Shown: positions 44,916 through 54,884, counted from the first letter of the stretch. The stretch is DNA of 64,000 nt from Clostridium sp. DSM 17811 (GCF_018861905.1 NZ_JAHLDU010000011.1:90959-154958); one strand, 5' to 3'. A program made the numbers and translations. The notes: generated by a model not told the origin, from the sequence alone.

Positions 44916-46988
44916 ATGTTGAGAAAATATTTGAAGGTATCTATTTTTACAATCTTAGGTATAGTTTTAGTAGTTGGAGGCGTATTTCTGTTTACTATTT
45001 ATACAAAAGTGGATAGTGCAACTAAAACATTTGATACATATAAGACTATGTGGGTAAAGCAGGATTTTACAGCAATGTATAATATGCTTTCAGTTAAAAC
45101 TAAAGAAACAATAACTGAAAAACAATTTTCAAATAAATATAATGCTATATATAAGGGAATAGAGGCTAAAAATATAGTAATTAAGGTTGATAATGAAGAG
45201 GAAATTAAAGATGGTAATAAAGAAACTATTGAAATACCATTTTCAATAGTTATGAATACCACTGCAGGGCAATTAAAAATGCCAGGATACCAAGCAACCA
45301 TGATAAAAGAAAAAGTTAATAAAAAAAAGCAGTGGACAATAGTGTGGGATGAAAAAATGATATTACCTAGTATGGGAGTAGGAGATAAGATTAAGGTTAT
45401 TACGTTGCCAGCGATTCGTGGTGAAATTTATGATAAAAATAAAAAGCCACTTGCAATAAACGCTGCAATAGTTACCATTGGAATAAGCCTTAATGATTTT
45501 GTAAAAGAAAAAGATAATAATATAACACAAATGGCTGAAATTCTAGATATAGATGCTTCGGCTATAAAAGATAAACTAAAAGCAAATAAAAACCCAGATG
45601 AGTTTATACCAATTATTAATATATTAAGCAGCGAAAAAGTAAAAATAGCTGAAGTTATGAAGATTAAGGGTGTAATTCACATTAGTCCTAAAGGTAGAAT
45701 ATATCCAGGAGGGGAAGCATTTGGTTCACTAATTGGATATATTGCTCCGATAACCGGTGAAGAATTAGAAAAGATGAGTGGGCAGGGGTATAGCTCATCA
45801 AGTCTAATAGGTAAGGCAGGCCTTGAACAAGTATATGAAAAAAGACTTAAGGGCGAAAGTGGAGCAACAATTTATATATCTAGGCAAAAGGATGGAAAAG
45901 AGATTAAAGAAGATATAATTCTTAGTAAAGCATCTAAAGCAGGCGAAAATATAACATTGTCAGTAGATTCAGAGCTTCAAGCGAATATATATAAGGGAAT
46001 GAACAAAGAGCCAGGAGCATCTGCAGCAATAAATCCCAAAACCGGAGAGGTGTTGGCTTTAGTAAGTTCTCCATCATATGACTCAAATGCATATACAACT
46101 TATAAATCTAATACTCAAATAGCATCATGGAAAGTAGAAAAAGAACCATTTAAAAATAGATTCAAGGCGGTATATTCTCCAGGATCTACATTTAAACTTA
46201 TAACTGCTGCGGTGGGTTTAGATAATGCAAAGATAAAACCTGAAGAACTTATAAATATACCAGGATTAAAATGGCAACCCGATAAATCTTGGGGAACTAA
46301 TATGGTTACTAGGGTTAGTGATAAGATAGAGAGCGTTAATCTAAAGGATGCGTTTATATATTCAGATAATATATACTTTGCACGAGCTGCACTTAAGATC
46401 GGCAAGGAAGAATTCATTAAGGGTTCGAGCAAATTTGGAATAGGTGAAAAGCTTCCTATAGATTACCCTATAGCAATATCACAAGTAGCTAATGATAACG
46501 TCATTAAAAATGATGTAGCATTAGCGGATACTGGTTATGGTCAAGGAGAAGTTCTTATAAGTCCACTCCAGATTGCATTATCTTATAGTGCGGTTGTTAA
46601 TGAGGGTAATATTATGTCTCCAACACTTGAAAATTTTAATACATTGGTAATATCTAAGGTATGGAAGTCTAGTGTAATATCTAAAAATAATGTAAAAACT
46701 TTGAAGAATGATCTTACGGATGTTATAGAAAATCCGAATGGTACAGGTCATGGTGCGAAAATTAGTGGCGTAAATCTTGCAGGTAAGACCGGAACAGCAG
46801 AATTGAAAAAAGACGCTAAGGATATTACGGCAGAAGAAAATGGTTGGTTCGTATGTATGAATACAGACAATCCTAAAATAGTGATATCAATGATTATGGA
46901 AAATGTTAAAAATACAGGTGGAAGTCACCATGTGGTGCCTATAGTTAAAGGTGTAATGGAAAGTTACTTAAAGACAGCATCAAAATAG
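44916..46988 (+). CDS. Class B penicillin-binding protein, MecA-like (subclass B3)
   Basis: Membrane-anchored peptidoglycan DD-transpeptidase, 690 residues. One N-terminal membrane helix (about 8-30), an NTF2-like MecA N-terminal domain (about 30-150), a dimerisation domain with IRGEIYDKNKKPLA, then the transpeptidase. The catalytic motifs are STFK with S424 and K427, SDN with S483, and KTG with K624. Its domain layout is that of low-affinity PBPs such as PBP2a and PBP5fm, common in Clostridia as normal cell-wall enzymes; resistance cannot be deduced. ATG 44916 follows AAAGGGGTGAT. Single gene with its own terminator. Confidence 0.9.
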   Translation: MLRKYLKVSIFTILGIVLVVGGVFLFTIYTKVDSATKTFDTYKTMWVKQDFTAMYNMLSVKTKETITEKQFSNKYNAIYKGIEAKNIVIKVDNEEEIKDGNKETIEIPFSIVMNTTAGQLKMPGYQATMIKEKVNKKKQWTIVWDEKMILPSMGVGDKIKVITLPAIRGEIYDKNKKPLAINAAIVTIGISLNDFVKEKDNNITQMAEILDIDASAIKDKLKANKNPDEFIPIINILSSEKVKIAEVMKIKGVIHISPKGRIYPGGEAFGSLIGYIAPITGEELEKMSGQGYSSSSLIGKAGLEQVYEKRLKGESGATIYISRQKDGKEIKEDIILSKASKAGENITLSVDSELQANIYKGMNKEPGASAAINPKTGEVLALVSSPSYDSNAYTTYKSNTQIASWKVEKEPFKNRFKAVYSPGSTFKLITAAVGLDNAKIKPEELINIPGLKWQPDKSWGTNMVTRVSDKIESVNLKDAFIYSDNIYFARAALKIGKEEFIKGSSKFGIGEKLPIDYPIAISQVANDNVIKNDVALADTGYGQGEVLISPLQIALSYSAVVNEGNIMSPTLENFNTLVISKVWKSSVISKNNVKTLKNDLTDVIENPNGTGHGAKISGVNLAGKTGTAELKKDAKDITAEENGWFVCMNTDNPKIVISMIMENVKNTGGSHHVVPIVKGVMESYLKTASK

Positions 46989-47000
46989 CAATAACAAGTT

Positions 47001-47050
47001 ACCAAATAAACTAACAATCTCAAATAATTGAGATTGTTAGTTTATTTGGT
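47001..47050 (+). terminator. Terminator of the penicillin-binding protein gene
   Basis: Perfect 23-bp stem (47001-47023 with 47028-47050), 4-base loop, followed by TTTTA. Confidence 0.88.
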
Positions 47051-47180
47051 TTTATAAGAATAGTGATTTTAGTATATAATTTATACTACTCTGCTTATTA
47101 GCAATACAAACTTATAAATCTATTAATAAGATGCGGCGATATTAAAAAACATCTAATAACTCAATTTTCTGAAAAATACA

Positions 47181-47209
47181 TTGACAATTCCTTTTATTAT
47201 TAATATACT
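47181..47209 (+). promoter_or_regulatory. Promoter of the SAM riboswitch-metY unit
   Basis: TTGACA (47181-47186), 17-base spacer, TATACT (47204-47209), predicted start about 15 bases before the riboswitch. Confidence 0.85.
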
Positions 47210-47229
47210 AAATAACAACAACTAAATAC

Positions 47230-47341
47230 AACTTATCCAGAGTGGCAGAGGGACTGGTCCGATGAAGCCCGACAACCAGCATTCTTTATTTGATTGCAAT
47301 GGTGTCAATTCCTGCAGATTGTAAAATCTGAAAGATAAGGA
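47230..47341 (+). promoter_or_regulatory. SAM-I riboswitch (S-box)
   Basis: P1 is formed by CTTATC (47232-47237) and GATAAG (47334-47339). The conserved AGAGTGGCAGAGGGACTGG and CCGATGAAGCCCGACAACC blocks and the GGTGTCAATTCC segment are all present. AAGATAAGG at the 3' side can instead pair with CCTTAT in the terminator stem, so SAM binding frees the terminator and stops transcription. The 46989-47493 gap is filled by two terminators, the promoter and this element. Confidence 0.97.
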
Positions 47342-47390
47342 TGTTAGCAAATTTTACTATGCAATTATATTGTTTATTAAAGTTACCATT

Positions 47391-47423
47391 GCTGCTTTCC
47401 TTATAAGGAAGCAGCTTTTTTTT
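47391..47423 (+). terminator. SAM-controlled terminator before metY
   Basis: GCTGCTTTCCTTATAAGGAAGCAGC-type stem (47391-47415, one bulged T) followed by eight T residues. Confidence 0.92.
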
Positions 47424-47493
47424 CTTGAATTAAAGGGTTTCTTAATATATAAATATAAAAAACAAAAATAATTATTTAAAAGGGGAAATTAAT

Positions 47494-48777
47494 ATGAGTG
47501 AGAGAAAATTAAGTTTTGAAACATTACAAGTACATGCAGGACAGGTTGCTGATCCCACTACAGGTTCAAGAGCAGTTCCAATTTATCAAACGTCATCCTT
47601 CGTTTTTAAAAATGCAGATCATGCAGCAAATTTATTTCAACTAAAAGAACCAGGAAATGTCTATGCGAGAATAATGAATCCAACTACAGATGTTTTTGAA
47701 AAGAGAGTAGCTGCACTTGAGGGTGGAGTTGCAGGACTAGCTACAGCATCAGGAATGTCTGCAATATTCTATGCAATACTAAACGTGGCAAGTTGCGGTG
47801 ATGAAATAGTAGCAGCCTGTACACTATATGGTGGTACTTACGAATTATTTAATATTACACTTAGAAAACTAGGGATTAATGTAATATTTGTTGATCCAGA
47901 TGATCCAGAAAACTTTAGAAAAGCCATAACAAATAAAACAAAAGCACTTTATGGTGAAACAATAGGAAATCCAAAAATAAATGTTTTAGATATAGAAAAA
48001 GTAGCAAATATTGCTCATGAAAACAAAATACCATTTATTATTGACAGTACATTTGCAACTCCTTTCTTATGTCGTCCAATTGAGTTTGGGGCTGATGTAG
48101 TCATCCACTCTGCAACAAAATTTATTGGCGGACATGGAACGACTATTGGTGGAATTATAGTTGATGGTGGTAAATTCGATTGGGCTGAAAGTGGTAAATT
48201 TCCTGATTTTACGACTCCAGATAAAAGTTATAATGGTCTCGTGTATGCTGAACTCGGAGCTCCAGCATTCGCATTAAAAGCTAGGGTTCAGTTACTAAGA
48301 AACACAGGCGCTACCCTTAGTCCTCAAAGTGCATTTTTATTTCTTCAAGGATTAGAATCATTATCATTAAGAGTTGAAAGGCATGTAACAAACGCTAGAG
48401 CCGTGGTTGACTTCTTAAGTAAACATCCAAAAGTGTCTTGGATAAATTATCCTGAGCTAGAAGGAAGTAAATACAAAGAATTATCTGAAAAATATCTACC
48501 AAAGGGAGCAGGATCAATATTCACTTTTGGAATAAAAGGTGGACTTGAGGCAGGAAAGAAATTTATAAATAGTGTAGAGTTATTCTCATTACTTGCCAAC
48601 GTTGCTGATGCAAAATCACTTGTAATTCATCCATCGAGTACAACTCACGCAGAACTTAATGAAGAAGAACAAAAGGCTGCTGGGGTTAGTACGGATTTAA
48701 TAAGACTTTCAATTGGGGTTGAAGGTATAGATGACATTATATATGATTTAAAGCAAGCGCTTGATAAGACATTATAA
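47494..48777 (+). CDS. metY: O-acetylhomoserine sulfhydrylase
   Basis: PLP enzyme joining O-acetylhomoserine and sulfide to homocysteine; 427 residues, normal length. N-terminal [35 protein letters not shown] and lysine motif [16 protein letters not shown] are typical, and the larger size and C-terminal [13 protein letters not shown] separate MetY from cystathionine enzymes. Expression is shut off by SAM through the upstream riboswitch. It is a paralog of the enzyme at 4718, which lacks a riboswitch and may use a protein-bound sulfur donor. Confidence 0.93.
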   Translation: MSERKLSFETLQVHAGQVADPTTGSRAVPIYQTSSFVFKNADHAANLFQLKEPGNVYARIMNPTTDVFEKRVAALEGGVAGLATASGMSAIFYAILNVASCGDEIVAACTLYGGTYELFNITLRKLGINVIFVDPDDPENFRKAITNKTKALYGETIGNPKINVLDIEKVANIAHENKIPFIIDSTFATPFLCRPIEFGADVVIHSATKFIGGHGTTIGGIIVDGGKFDWAESGKFPDFTTPDKSYNGLVYAELGAPAFALKARVQLLRNTGATLSPQSAFLFLQGLESLSLRVERHVTNARAVVDFLSKHPKVSWINYPELEGSKYKELSEKYLPKGAGSIFTFGIKGGLEAGKKFINSVELFSLLANVADAKSLVIHPSSTTHAELNEEEQKAAGVSTDLIRLSIGVEGIDDIIYDLKQALDKTL

Positions 48778-48803
48778 TAAAAAGGGGTATAAAACAATTG
48801 GAC

Positions 48804-48836
48804 GGACTAGTGTAAATAACTAGTCCTTCTTTTATT
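48804..48836 (+). terminator. Terminator of metY
   Basis: GGACTAGT (48804-48811) and ACTAGTCC (48819-48826) followed by a T-rich tail. Confidence 0.85.
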
Positions 48837-48979
48837 TTTACAATTTTTTTAGAAAATCATATAATAATATTATTTTTAAGCATATTATTATGTTCAAAAG
48901 TTAAATGTTATGTTACATTAAATATGTTAAAGATTTTTATTATAAATAGTAATAGTTTTTTACGACAAGGAGGACAAAT

Positions 48980-49819
48980 ATGGAATTAGAAATGAAGTTT
49001 CAAAAACTAAAGGATAGTATTCAAGGATTGGGAAGTGTAGCAATAGCATATTCAGGAGGTGTTGATAGCACTTTTCTATTAAAAGTAGCAGCAGATGTTT
49101 TAGGTAATAAAGTTATTGCAATTACTGCCAAGTCAACAACATATCCAGAAAGAGAATTTAAGGAAGCTGTTAAATATATTGGGGACATTGGAGCAAAACA
49201 CATAGTCATAATTTCAGAGGAATTAGAAATTGAAGGGTTTGCTAAAAATCCTATTGATAGATGTTATTTTTGTAAAAAAGAACTTTTTTCAAAAGTTAGA
49301 AAAGTTGCTGATGATAATAATATTAACGCAGTTTTAGATGGTTCTAATGCTGATGACGTTTCAGATTATAGACCGGGAATGAAGGCAGCAAATGAATTGA
49401 AAGTTATTAGCCCATTGAAGGATGCTGGACTTACAAAAGATAATATAAGAGAATTATCAAAGAGGCTTGGATTACCAACTTGGAACAAACCAGCTTTTGC
49501 ATGTTTATCATCAAGATTTCCATATGGCAACGAAATAACAGTTGAGAAATTAAGCATGGTTGAAAGAGCAGAACAATTTTTACTTGATTTAGGATTTAGA
49601 CAGATAAGGGTAAGGCATCATGGAGATATAGCAAGAGTAGAAGTTAATGCCCAGGAAAGAAATAAATTTTTCAGTACAGAAATGATGGATAAGGTTGCAA
49701 ATGAATTAAAAAATATTGGTTTTAAATATGTAACTCTTGATTTGCTAGGATATAGAACTGGAAGTATGAATGAGGTACTTAGTGAGAAAGAAAAGAATTC
49801 AGTAAAAGCTCTTGATTAA
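48980..49819 (+). CDS. larE: ATP-dependent sacrificial sulfur transferase
   Basis: Inserts sulfur into the pyridinium precursor of the nickel-pincer cofactor of lactate racemase; 279 residues. The PP-loop SGGVDS is at 25-30, RCYFCKKELF near 94-103, and the sacrificial cysteine region FACLSSR has C175, matching C176 of the Lactiplantibacillus enzyme. ATG 48980 follows AAGGAGG. Convergent with larA, sharing the intergenic terminator. LarB and LarC, also needed for the cofactor, are not in this window. Confidence 0.92.
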   Translation: MELEMKFQKLKDSIQGLGSVAIAYSGGVDSTFLLKVAADVLGNKVIAITAKSTTYPEREFKEAVKYIGDIGAKHIVIISEELEIEGFAKNPIDRCYFCKKELFSKVRKVADDNNINAVLDGSNADDVSDYRPGMKAANELKVISPLKDAGLTKDNIRELSKRLGLPTWNKPAFACLSSRFPYGNEITVEKLSMVERAEQFLLDLGFRQIRVRHHGDIARVEVNAQERNKFFSTEMMDKVANELKNIGFKYVTLDLLGYRTGSMNEVLSEKEKNSVKALD

Positions 49820-49835
49820 AATCAAGAGCTTTTTT
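49803..49835. terminator. Terminator overlapping the larE stop codon
   Basis: AAAAGCTCTTGAT (49804-49816) pairs with ATCAAGAGCTTTT (49821-49833); the stop TAA lies in the loop. It is followed by T residues and could also act on larA from the other side. Confidence 0.85.
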
Positions 49836-49875
49836 ACTTATTTAAACTTTGTTTGATAAGAGTTAATTTTTGTTC

Positions 49876-51174
49876 TTAATCAATAGGTAGAAATTTTGGT
49901 AAGGTGTTTGCTCCATGTGGCATTATAAAAGTTTTTAAATTTTTGCCCTTTTCTGTATAAGTTAAGTTTAAGGCCTCATCTATTGTTTTAACTATTTTAA
50001 TCCCAGTATTTTTAAAGAATTTAGGATCTAAATTTGATACTAGTATAAGATTAAAATTGTGTGCTGTCTCACAAGCAAGGCATCCGACATGTTTTGATAT
50101 GGTATAACGCTCTCTTAATGATTTTTCTCGATCAACTAGTCTATCATAGTTAGCGAGTATAGCCCTAACATCATCATCACCACCAAGTCCTTCACTACAC
50201 TGCGTTAATGCAATGATAGTCCCTCCAATTTTTGCGGCTTCTCTTGAATTCATGAGAAGTTTTGAAGATTGATAAAAATTAATGTCTTTAGGATAACCAC
50301 CGGCGGTAGCTATTACTAAATCAGCTTTCTCTTTTATATATGCACAGTCAGACTCATCAACATATTTTCTTCCTTGTGCATGTGCCTTAATGCAATCACC
50401 TGCAACTGCCGCAGATATATTTCCATGACTGTCTATGATTACATTGAACATAAAACTTGGTTTTACAAAGGCACATGCTTCTTCCATATCTAAATGTACA
50501 GGATTATTTATTATATTTCCACATCTGATTTCGCCTCTAGTTCCTTCTCCTAAACTTTCATTAAGTGAAAGACCGTGATTTGCCATTATTGTTTCATATG
50601 ATGCAATTCCAGGTAGAATTGATTTTTTTCCACCAGACCATCCTACTAGAAAATGATATACTATTCCCCCAGCAACTATAATATGGTCACATTCCATGGC
50701 CTTTTTATTAATGGATACTGGTGTACCAAAGCTAGTTTTACCTAGATAAACTAAATTATCTTCATCTCTACAATCATGATCAATTATATTATATTTGCCG
50801 TAAAGGGTGTCCCCTAATAATTGTTTGTATTCATTTTCAGTTTGTTTTCTATGGGAACCAGTAGCGCTAATAAATAATATATCTTCATCAACTATGCCAG
50901 CTTTCGTAAGTTCAGCCACAATGAATGGAAGATATAGGGATGATTTTTGCCACGCCCTAGTAATATCTGGTATAACAATACAAATTTTTTCACCTGTATG
51001 TACTATTTCACTAAGTTTAGAACTTGATATAGGATTTTGTAAGGCTTCTATTATTACTTCTTCTTCAGTTTTAGAACTTGTTGAATGGGTATTATCAAGT
51101 ACTCCAATAACATCTTTTTCGTTAATGGAAAACTTAACAGTGCCTCTTCCTTGCTTTAATTCAAACTCTTTCAT
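49876..51174 (-). CDS. larA: Nickel-dependent lactate racemase family protein
   Basis: Racemase or epimerase of 2-hydroxyacids using the Ni-pincer cofactor; 432 residues. The key residues of characterised LarA are found at the same numbers: H108 (TGSHRK), H174 (YHFLVGWSGG), K184 (GGKKSILPG), which anchors the cofactor, and H200 (MANH). LarA homologs may act on substrates other than lactate, so activity is not certain. ATG 51174 follows GGGAGGA. Its neighbour larE supports cofactor use. Confidence 0.9.
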   Translation of the reverse strand: MKEFELKQGRGTVKFSINEKDVIGVLDNTHSTSSKTEEEVIIEALQNPISSSKLSEIVHTGEKICIVIPDITRAWQKSSLYLPFIVAELTKAGIVDEDILFISATGSHRKQTENEYKQLLGDTLYGKYNIIDHDCRDEDNLVYLGKTSFGTPVSINKKAMECDHIIVAGGIVYHFLVGWSGGKKSILPGIASYETIMANHGLSLNESLGEGTRGEIRCGNIINNPVHLDMEEACAFVKPSFMFNVIIDSHGNISAAVAGDCIKAHAQGRKYVDESDCAYIKEKADLVIATAGGYPKDINFYQSSKLLMNSREAAKIGGTIIALTQCSEGLGGDDDVRAILANYDRLVDREKSLRERYTISKHVGCLACETAHNFNLILVSNLDPKFFKNTGIKIVKTIDEALNLTYTEKGKNLKTFIMPHGANTLPKFLPID

Positions 51175-51272
51175 GATTAGTTCCTCCCATATTTTCTGTT
51201 TCTATACATTAAACATGAAATTTTAAATTATGTCAATGCAGGCGTAAGTTAAATTCTATTTGAGTAAAATCA

Positions 51273-51301
51273 TTGACAATTATTTTTATGAGTAATATAC
51301 T
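51273..51301 (+). promoter_or_regulatory. Promoter of the aminotransferase gene
   Basis: TTGACA (51273-51278), 17-base spacer, TATACT (51296-51301). The 130-base leader shows no known riboswitch. Confidence 0.82.
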
Positions 51302-51437
51302 AAAAACTAATAGCTTTAATTATGTAATTATTCTGATTATTATTATATTTATAGTTGTTTTCCATTTAGGCGAGTGGCTTTTCATACTTAAAAATATAAA
51401 ATGAATATAAATAAATTGAATTATAAGGACGTGTTAT

Positions 51438-52610
51438 ATGCCAAAGTTAAGTGACAGAACAGCTTTTTTTACTGAATCTATAATAAGAAAAATGACAAGA
51501 ATTTCAAATGAATATAATGCAGTAAATCTTTCTCAAGGGTTTCCAGATTTTGATCCACCAAAAAAACTGTTACACTCTTTAAGTGAGGTTGTGAGCAAAG
51601 GGCCTCATCAATATGCTGTTACTTGGGGTGCGCAAAATTTTAGAGAAGCATTAGCTAAAAAACAGTCAAGATTTATGGGTATAAATATTGACCCAAATAA
51701 CGAAATTGTTGTAACTTGTGGGAGTACGGAAGCAATGATGGTAGCGATGATGAGCGTTTGTAATCCAGGTGATAAGGTTATAGTTTTTTCTCCTTTTTAT
51801 GAGAATTATACCGCAGATGCTATTTTGTCAGGAGCAGAACCTATATTTGTTTCGCTAAGGCCACCTTGTTTCAATTTTAATGTTTTAGAATTAGAAACAG
51901 CTTTTAAACAAAATCCTAAAGCTCTTATACTCTGTAATCCATCAAACCCAACTGGAAAGGTATTTACATTCGAGGAGCTTAAAACAATAGCCGATTTAGC
52001 AGAGAAATATGATGTCTTTGTAATTACAGATGAAGTTTATGAACACATAATTTATGCTCCTTATAATCATACTTATTTTGCATCACTTCCGAATATGTTT
52101 GAGCGGACAATTTCTTGTAGTTCTCTCTCGAAAACCTATTCAATTACCGGATGGAGATTGGGTTACATTATAGCGCCTAAAGCGATTGTTGATGTTGCAA
52201 AAAAAGTTCATGATTTTCTTACAGTTGGTGCAGCGGCGCCACTTCAAGAAGCGGCTGTTACAGCTTTAAATTTCGATGACGTTTATTATACTGGATTACA
52301 AAAAGTATATACGCAGAAAAGGAATCTATTTTTAAGAGGCCTTGATGATATAGGATTAACATATACAACTCCACAAGGGGCTTATTATATAATGGTTGAC
52401 GTATCAGAATTTGGAGTGAAAAATGATATAAAATTTTGTGAGTGGTTAGCAAAAGAGGTTGGTGTTGCAGCAGTTCCTGGTTCGAGTTTTTTTAGAGAAT
52501 ATGTACATCATTTAATTAGATTTCATTTTGCTAAGAAAACAGACACTTTAGAAGAGGCTCTTAATCGACTTTCGTTGCTAAAAGAAAAGGCGAAAGGAAT
52601 GCAGTTATAA
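51438..52610 (+). CDS. Class I/II aminotransferase, methionine/kynurenine aminotransferase-like
   Basis: PLP aminotransferase of 390 residues. The N-terminal NLSQGFPDFDPP, CNPSNPTGKVF and VITDEVYEHI blocks and the PLP lysine K232 in SSLSKTYSITGWRLG define fold type I. NLSQGFPDFDPP is characteristic of the YbdL/kynurenine aminotransferase group that prefers methionine and aromatic amino acids. Sulfur amino acid genes nearby agree with a methionine role, but this is inference. The ATG lies after AAGGACGTG. Own promoter and terminator. Confidence 0.82.
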   Translation: MPKLSDRTAFFTESIIRKMTRISNEYNAVNLSQGFPDFDPPKKLLHSLSEVVSKGPHQYAVTWGAQNFREALAKKQSRFMGINIDPNNEIVVTCGSTEAMMVAMMSVCNPGDKVIVFSPFYENYTADAILSGAEPIFVSLRPPCFNFNVLELETAFKQNPKALILCNPSNPTGKVFTFEELKTIADLAEKYDVFVITDEVYEHIIYAPYNHTYFASLPNMFERTISCSSLSKTYSITGWRLGYIIAPKAIVDVAKKVHDFLTVGAAAPLQEAAVTALNFDDVYYTGLQKVYTQKRNLFLRGLDDIGLTYTTPQGAYYIMVDVSEFGVKNDIKFCEWLAKEVGVAAVPGSSFFREYVHHLIRFHFAKKTDTLEEALNRLSLLKEKAKGMQL

Positions 52611-52648
52611 AATAAAACTATGTATACTTTTAATTCAAAAATATATTA

Positions 52649-52698
52649 AGAAAGTTATGGCCTAAAGATTATAAAAAGACCGTAACTTTCTACTTTTC
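52649..52698 (+). terminator. Terminator of the aminotransferase gene
   Basis: AGAAAGTTATGG (52649-52660) pairs with CCGTAACTTTCT (52680-52691), then TTTT. Confidence 0.8.
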
Positions 52699-52789
52699 TT
52701 TATAAACTAAAATTTGCAAAAGCAATATATGAGAAGTATTAAGCAATTCATGGGGAGCAATTAAAAATGAAATGTTATAGAATAGTAAA

Positions 52790-52803
52790 TGTAAACGATA
52801 TAT
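52790..52803 (+). promoter_or_regulatory. Candidate CcpA cre site before the sugar cassette
   Basis: TGTAAACGATATAT matches the cre consensus at 12 of 14 positions, 51 bases before the first gene of the cassette. It suggests catabolite repression. Confidence 0.45.
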
Positions 52804-52853
52804 AACTTTTAGGAACTAGTTTAATATATTTTAAAGAGAAAGGGTGAGATTGT

Positions 52854-53939
52854 ATGGATAAGAAATTAAGAGTTGGAATAATAGGATGCGGTGGCATAGC
52901 TAATGGGAAACATATGCCAAGCTTAGCTAAGATAGCAGAAATAGAAATGGTTGCCTTTTGCGATATCATAATCGAGAAAGCAGAATCGGCGGCAAAAGAA
53001 TATGGAAGCGTTGGAGCAAATGTTTATACCGATTATAAAGAGCTTCTAAAAGATGATACTATCGATGTTGTTCATGTTTGTACTCCAAATAGATCACATA
53101 GTTATATAACAGTTGATGTGTTGGAAGCTGGAAAACATGTTATGTGTGAAAAACCAATGGCAAAGACTTCTAAGGAAGCAAGAGAAATGTTAGAGGCTGC
53201 AAAGAGAACAGGTAAAAAGCTTACTATTGGTTATCAAAATAGGTTTAGAGCGGATTCTAGATATCTCAAAACAACTTGTGAAAATGGAGGGCTTGGGGAT
53301 ATCTATTTTGCAAAGGCGCATGCTATTAGAAGAAGAGCGGTTCCAACTTGGGGAGTATTTTTAAATGAATTTGAGCAAGGTGGGGGACCATTAATAGACA
53401 TTGGAACTCATGCTTTAGATCTAACTCTTTGGATGCTTGATAATTATAAGCCTAAGTATGTTGTAGGAAATGTATATCATAAACTTAGTAAAAAAGAAAA
53501 TGCTGCTAATGCATGGGGGCCATGGGATCCAAGCAAATTTACAGTAGAAGATTCTGCTTTTGGGTTCATTACTATGGAGAATGGCGCTACTATAATTGTT
53601 GAATCGAGTTGGGCATTAAATAGCTTAGAAGTTGGAGAAGCCCAAACAAGTCTATGCGGAACTGAGGGTGGGGCTGATATGAAGGATGGCCTAAGAATAA
53701 ATGGAGAAAATTTAGGTGGATTATATGAAACTAAGGTCGATTTTGGCTCAAATGGAGTTGCATTTAACGAAGGAATTTCTGAAGAACCAGCAGATGTTGA
53801 AGCCAGATCATGGATTGATTGTATTTTAAATGATACACAGCCAATAGTAAAACCTGAACAAGCGTTAATTGTTACAGAAATTTTAGAAGCAATATATGAG
53901 TCATCAAAAACAAGAGAGCCAGTTTATTTTAATAAATAA
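52854..53939 (+). CDS. Gfo/Idh/MocA family oxidoreductase (first of two)
   Basis: NAD(P)-dependent sugar or polyol dehydrogenase, 361 residues. The Rossmann motif GIIGCGGIANGKH is near residue 7, the conserved CEKPMA at about 99, and the catalytic region DIGTHALDLTLWML at about 183. Such enzymes oxidise ring hydroxyls, for example inositol or the 3-position of glucosides. An isomerase gene follows after 21 bases. ATG 52854 is preceded by AAAGGGTGAG. Substrate unknown. Confidence 0.87.
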   Translation: MDKKLRVGIIGCGGIANGKHMPSLAKIAEIEMVAFCDIIIEKAESAAKEYGSVGANVYTDYKELLKDDTIDVVHVCTPNRSHSYITVDVLEAGKHVMCEKPMAKTSKEAREMLEAAKRTGKKLTIGYQNRFRADSRYLKTTCENGGLGDIYFAKAHAIRRRAVPTWGVFLNEFEQGGGPLIDIGTHALDLTLWMLDNYKPKYVVGNVYHKLSKKENAANAWGPWDPSKFTVEDSAFGFITMENGATIIVESSWALNSLEVGEAQTSLCGTEGGADMKDGLRINGENLGGLYETKVDFGSNGVAFNEGISEEPADVEARSWIDCILNDTQPIVKPEQALIVTEILEAIYESSKTREPVYFNK

Positions 53940-53960
53940 TAGTTGAGGAAGGTGTTTAAT

Positions 53961-54884
53961 ATGTATATAGGATTATTAACAGGTTGCCTTGGTGGAATTC
54001 CACTTAAGGAAAAAGCAAAGTGGGCAAGTGAGCATGGGTTTAAAGCTTTAGAACTTTCTTGTTGGCCAAGGACTAATAGCCGTGATTACTCAGGAAGTGA
54101 GATAGATGTAGCTAATTTCACAAAGAGTGAAGCGGAAAAAATAAAATTATATTTCAAAGAATATGGACTTACAATATCTTCAATTGCTTATTATGATAAT
54201 AATTTAGATAGAGATCCGAAAAAAAGAAAATTCATAAATAATCATTTTAAGAAATGTGTTGATGCAGCTGTGCTACTAGACGTTTCATCTGTTGGAACAT
54301 TTGTTGGAAGAAACATAGATAAATCGTTAGAGGAAAACTTTGATGAGTTTGAGGTGGTATTTAAGGATTTGGTTAAATATGCAGAAGATAAGGGTATAAA
54401 AGTAGTAATTGAAAATTGTCAAATGAACGGATGGCAAGTTAAGGGAGTACCAGGAACTATTTCATTTACTCCAGAACTATGGAGAGAAATGTTTAGGAGA
54501 GTTCCAAATAAGAATTTTGGATTAAATTATGACCCTTCTCATTTACATGCAATGTTAATTGATTATATGACTCCAGTAAAGGAATTTAAGAATAGAATAT
54601 TTCATGTGCATGCAAAGGATGCTGAAGTGTTTGAAGATAAATTAAAAACTTATGGAGTATTTGATAGACAATTAAATGTTTGTAATGAAGACTTTGGATA
54701 TTGGAGATACCGAATGCCTGGACTAGGAGACATTAATTGGGAAAAGTTAATTAATGAACTAAAAGAAATTGGATATGACGGCGTAGTAAGTATAGAACAT
54801 GAGGACCCTCTTTATGAAGGTAGTGAAGAAAAGGTTAAAGAAGGATTACAACTGGGAATAGATTATCTTGAAAAATTAATATAG
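53961..54884 (+). CDS. Sugar phosphate isomerase/epimerase (xylose isomerase-like TIM barrel)
   Basis: Metal-dependent TIM-barrel enzyme of 307 residues. Likely metal ligands are in VIENCQ (Glu), NYDPSHLH (Asp, His), FHVHAKD (His) and SIEHEDP (Glu), the IolE/IolH pattern. In cassettes with Gfo/Idh/MocA enzymes, members act as 3-keto-sugar epimerases, dehydratases or 3-ketoglycoside lyases; which one cannot be told here. ATG 53961 follows GAGGAAGGTG; upstream in-frame starts are unlikely. Confidence 0.83.
   Translation: MYIGLLTGCLGGIPLKEKAKWASEHGFKALELSCWPRTNSRDYSGSEIDVANFTKSEAEKIKLYFKEYGLTISSIAYYDNNLDRDPKKRKFINNHFKKCVDAAVLLDVSSVGTFVGRNIDKSLEENFDEFEVVFKDLVKYAEDKGIKVVIENCQMNGWQVKGVPGTISFTPELWREMFRRVPNKNFGLNYDPSHLHAMLIDYMTPVKEFKNRIFHVHAKDAEVFEDKLKTYGVFDRQLNVCNEDFGYWRYRMPGLGDINWEKLINELKEIGYDGVVSIEHEDPLYEGSEEKVKEGLQLGIDYLEKLI

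Noticed and set aside
43622..46988. Possible prophage or defence island around the DUF4041 gene
   Set aside because: Neighbours are housekeeping genes and no integrase, phage structural gene or toxin was seen.
44916..46988. MecA-like protein as an acquired resistance gene
   Set aside because: The domain layout is normal in clostridial chromosomes and no mobile element is nearby; resistance cannot be claimed.
51302..51437. Leader of the aminotransferase gene considered as a second SAM riboswitch
   Set aside because: The promoter is like that of metY, but none of the S-box conserved blocks are present.
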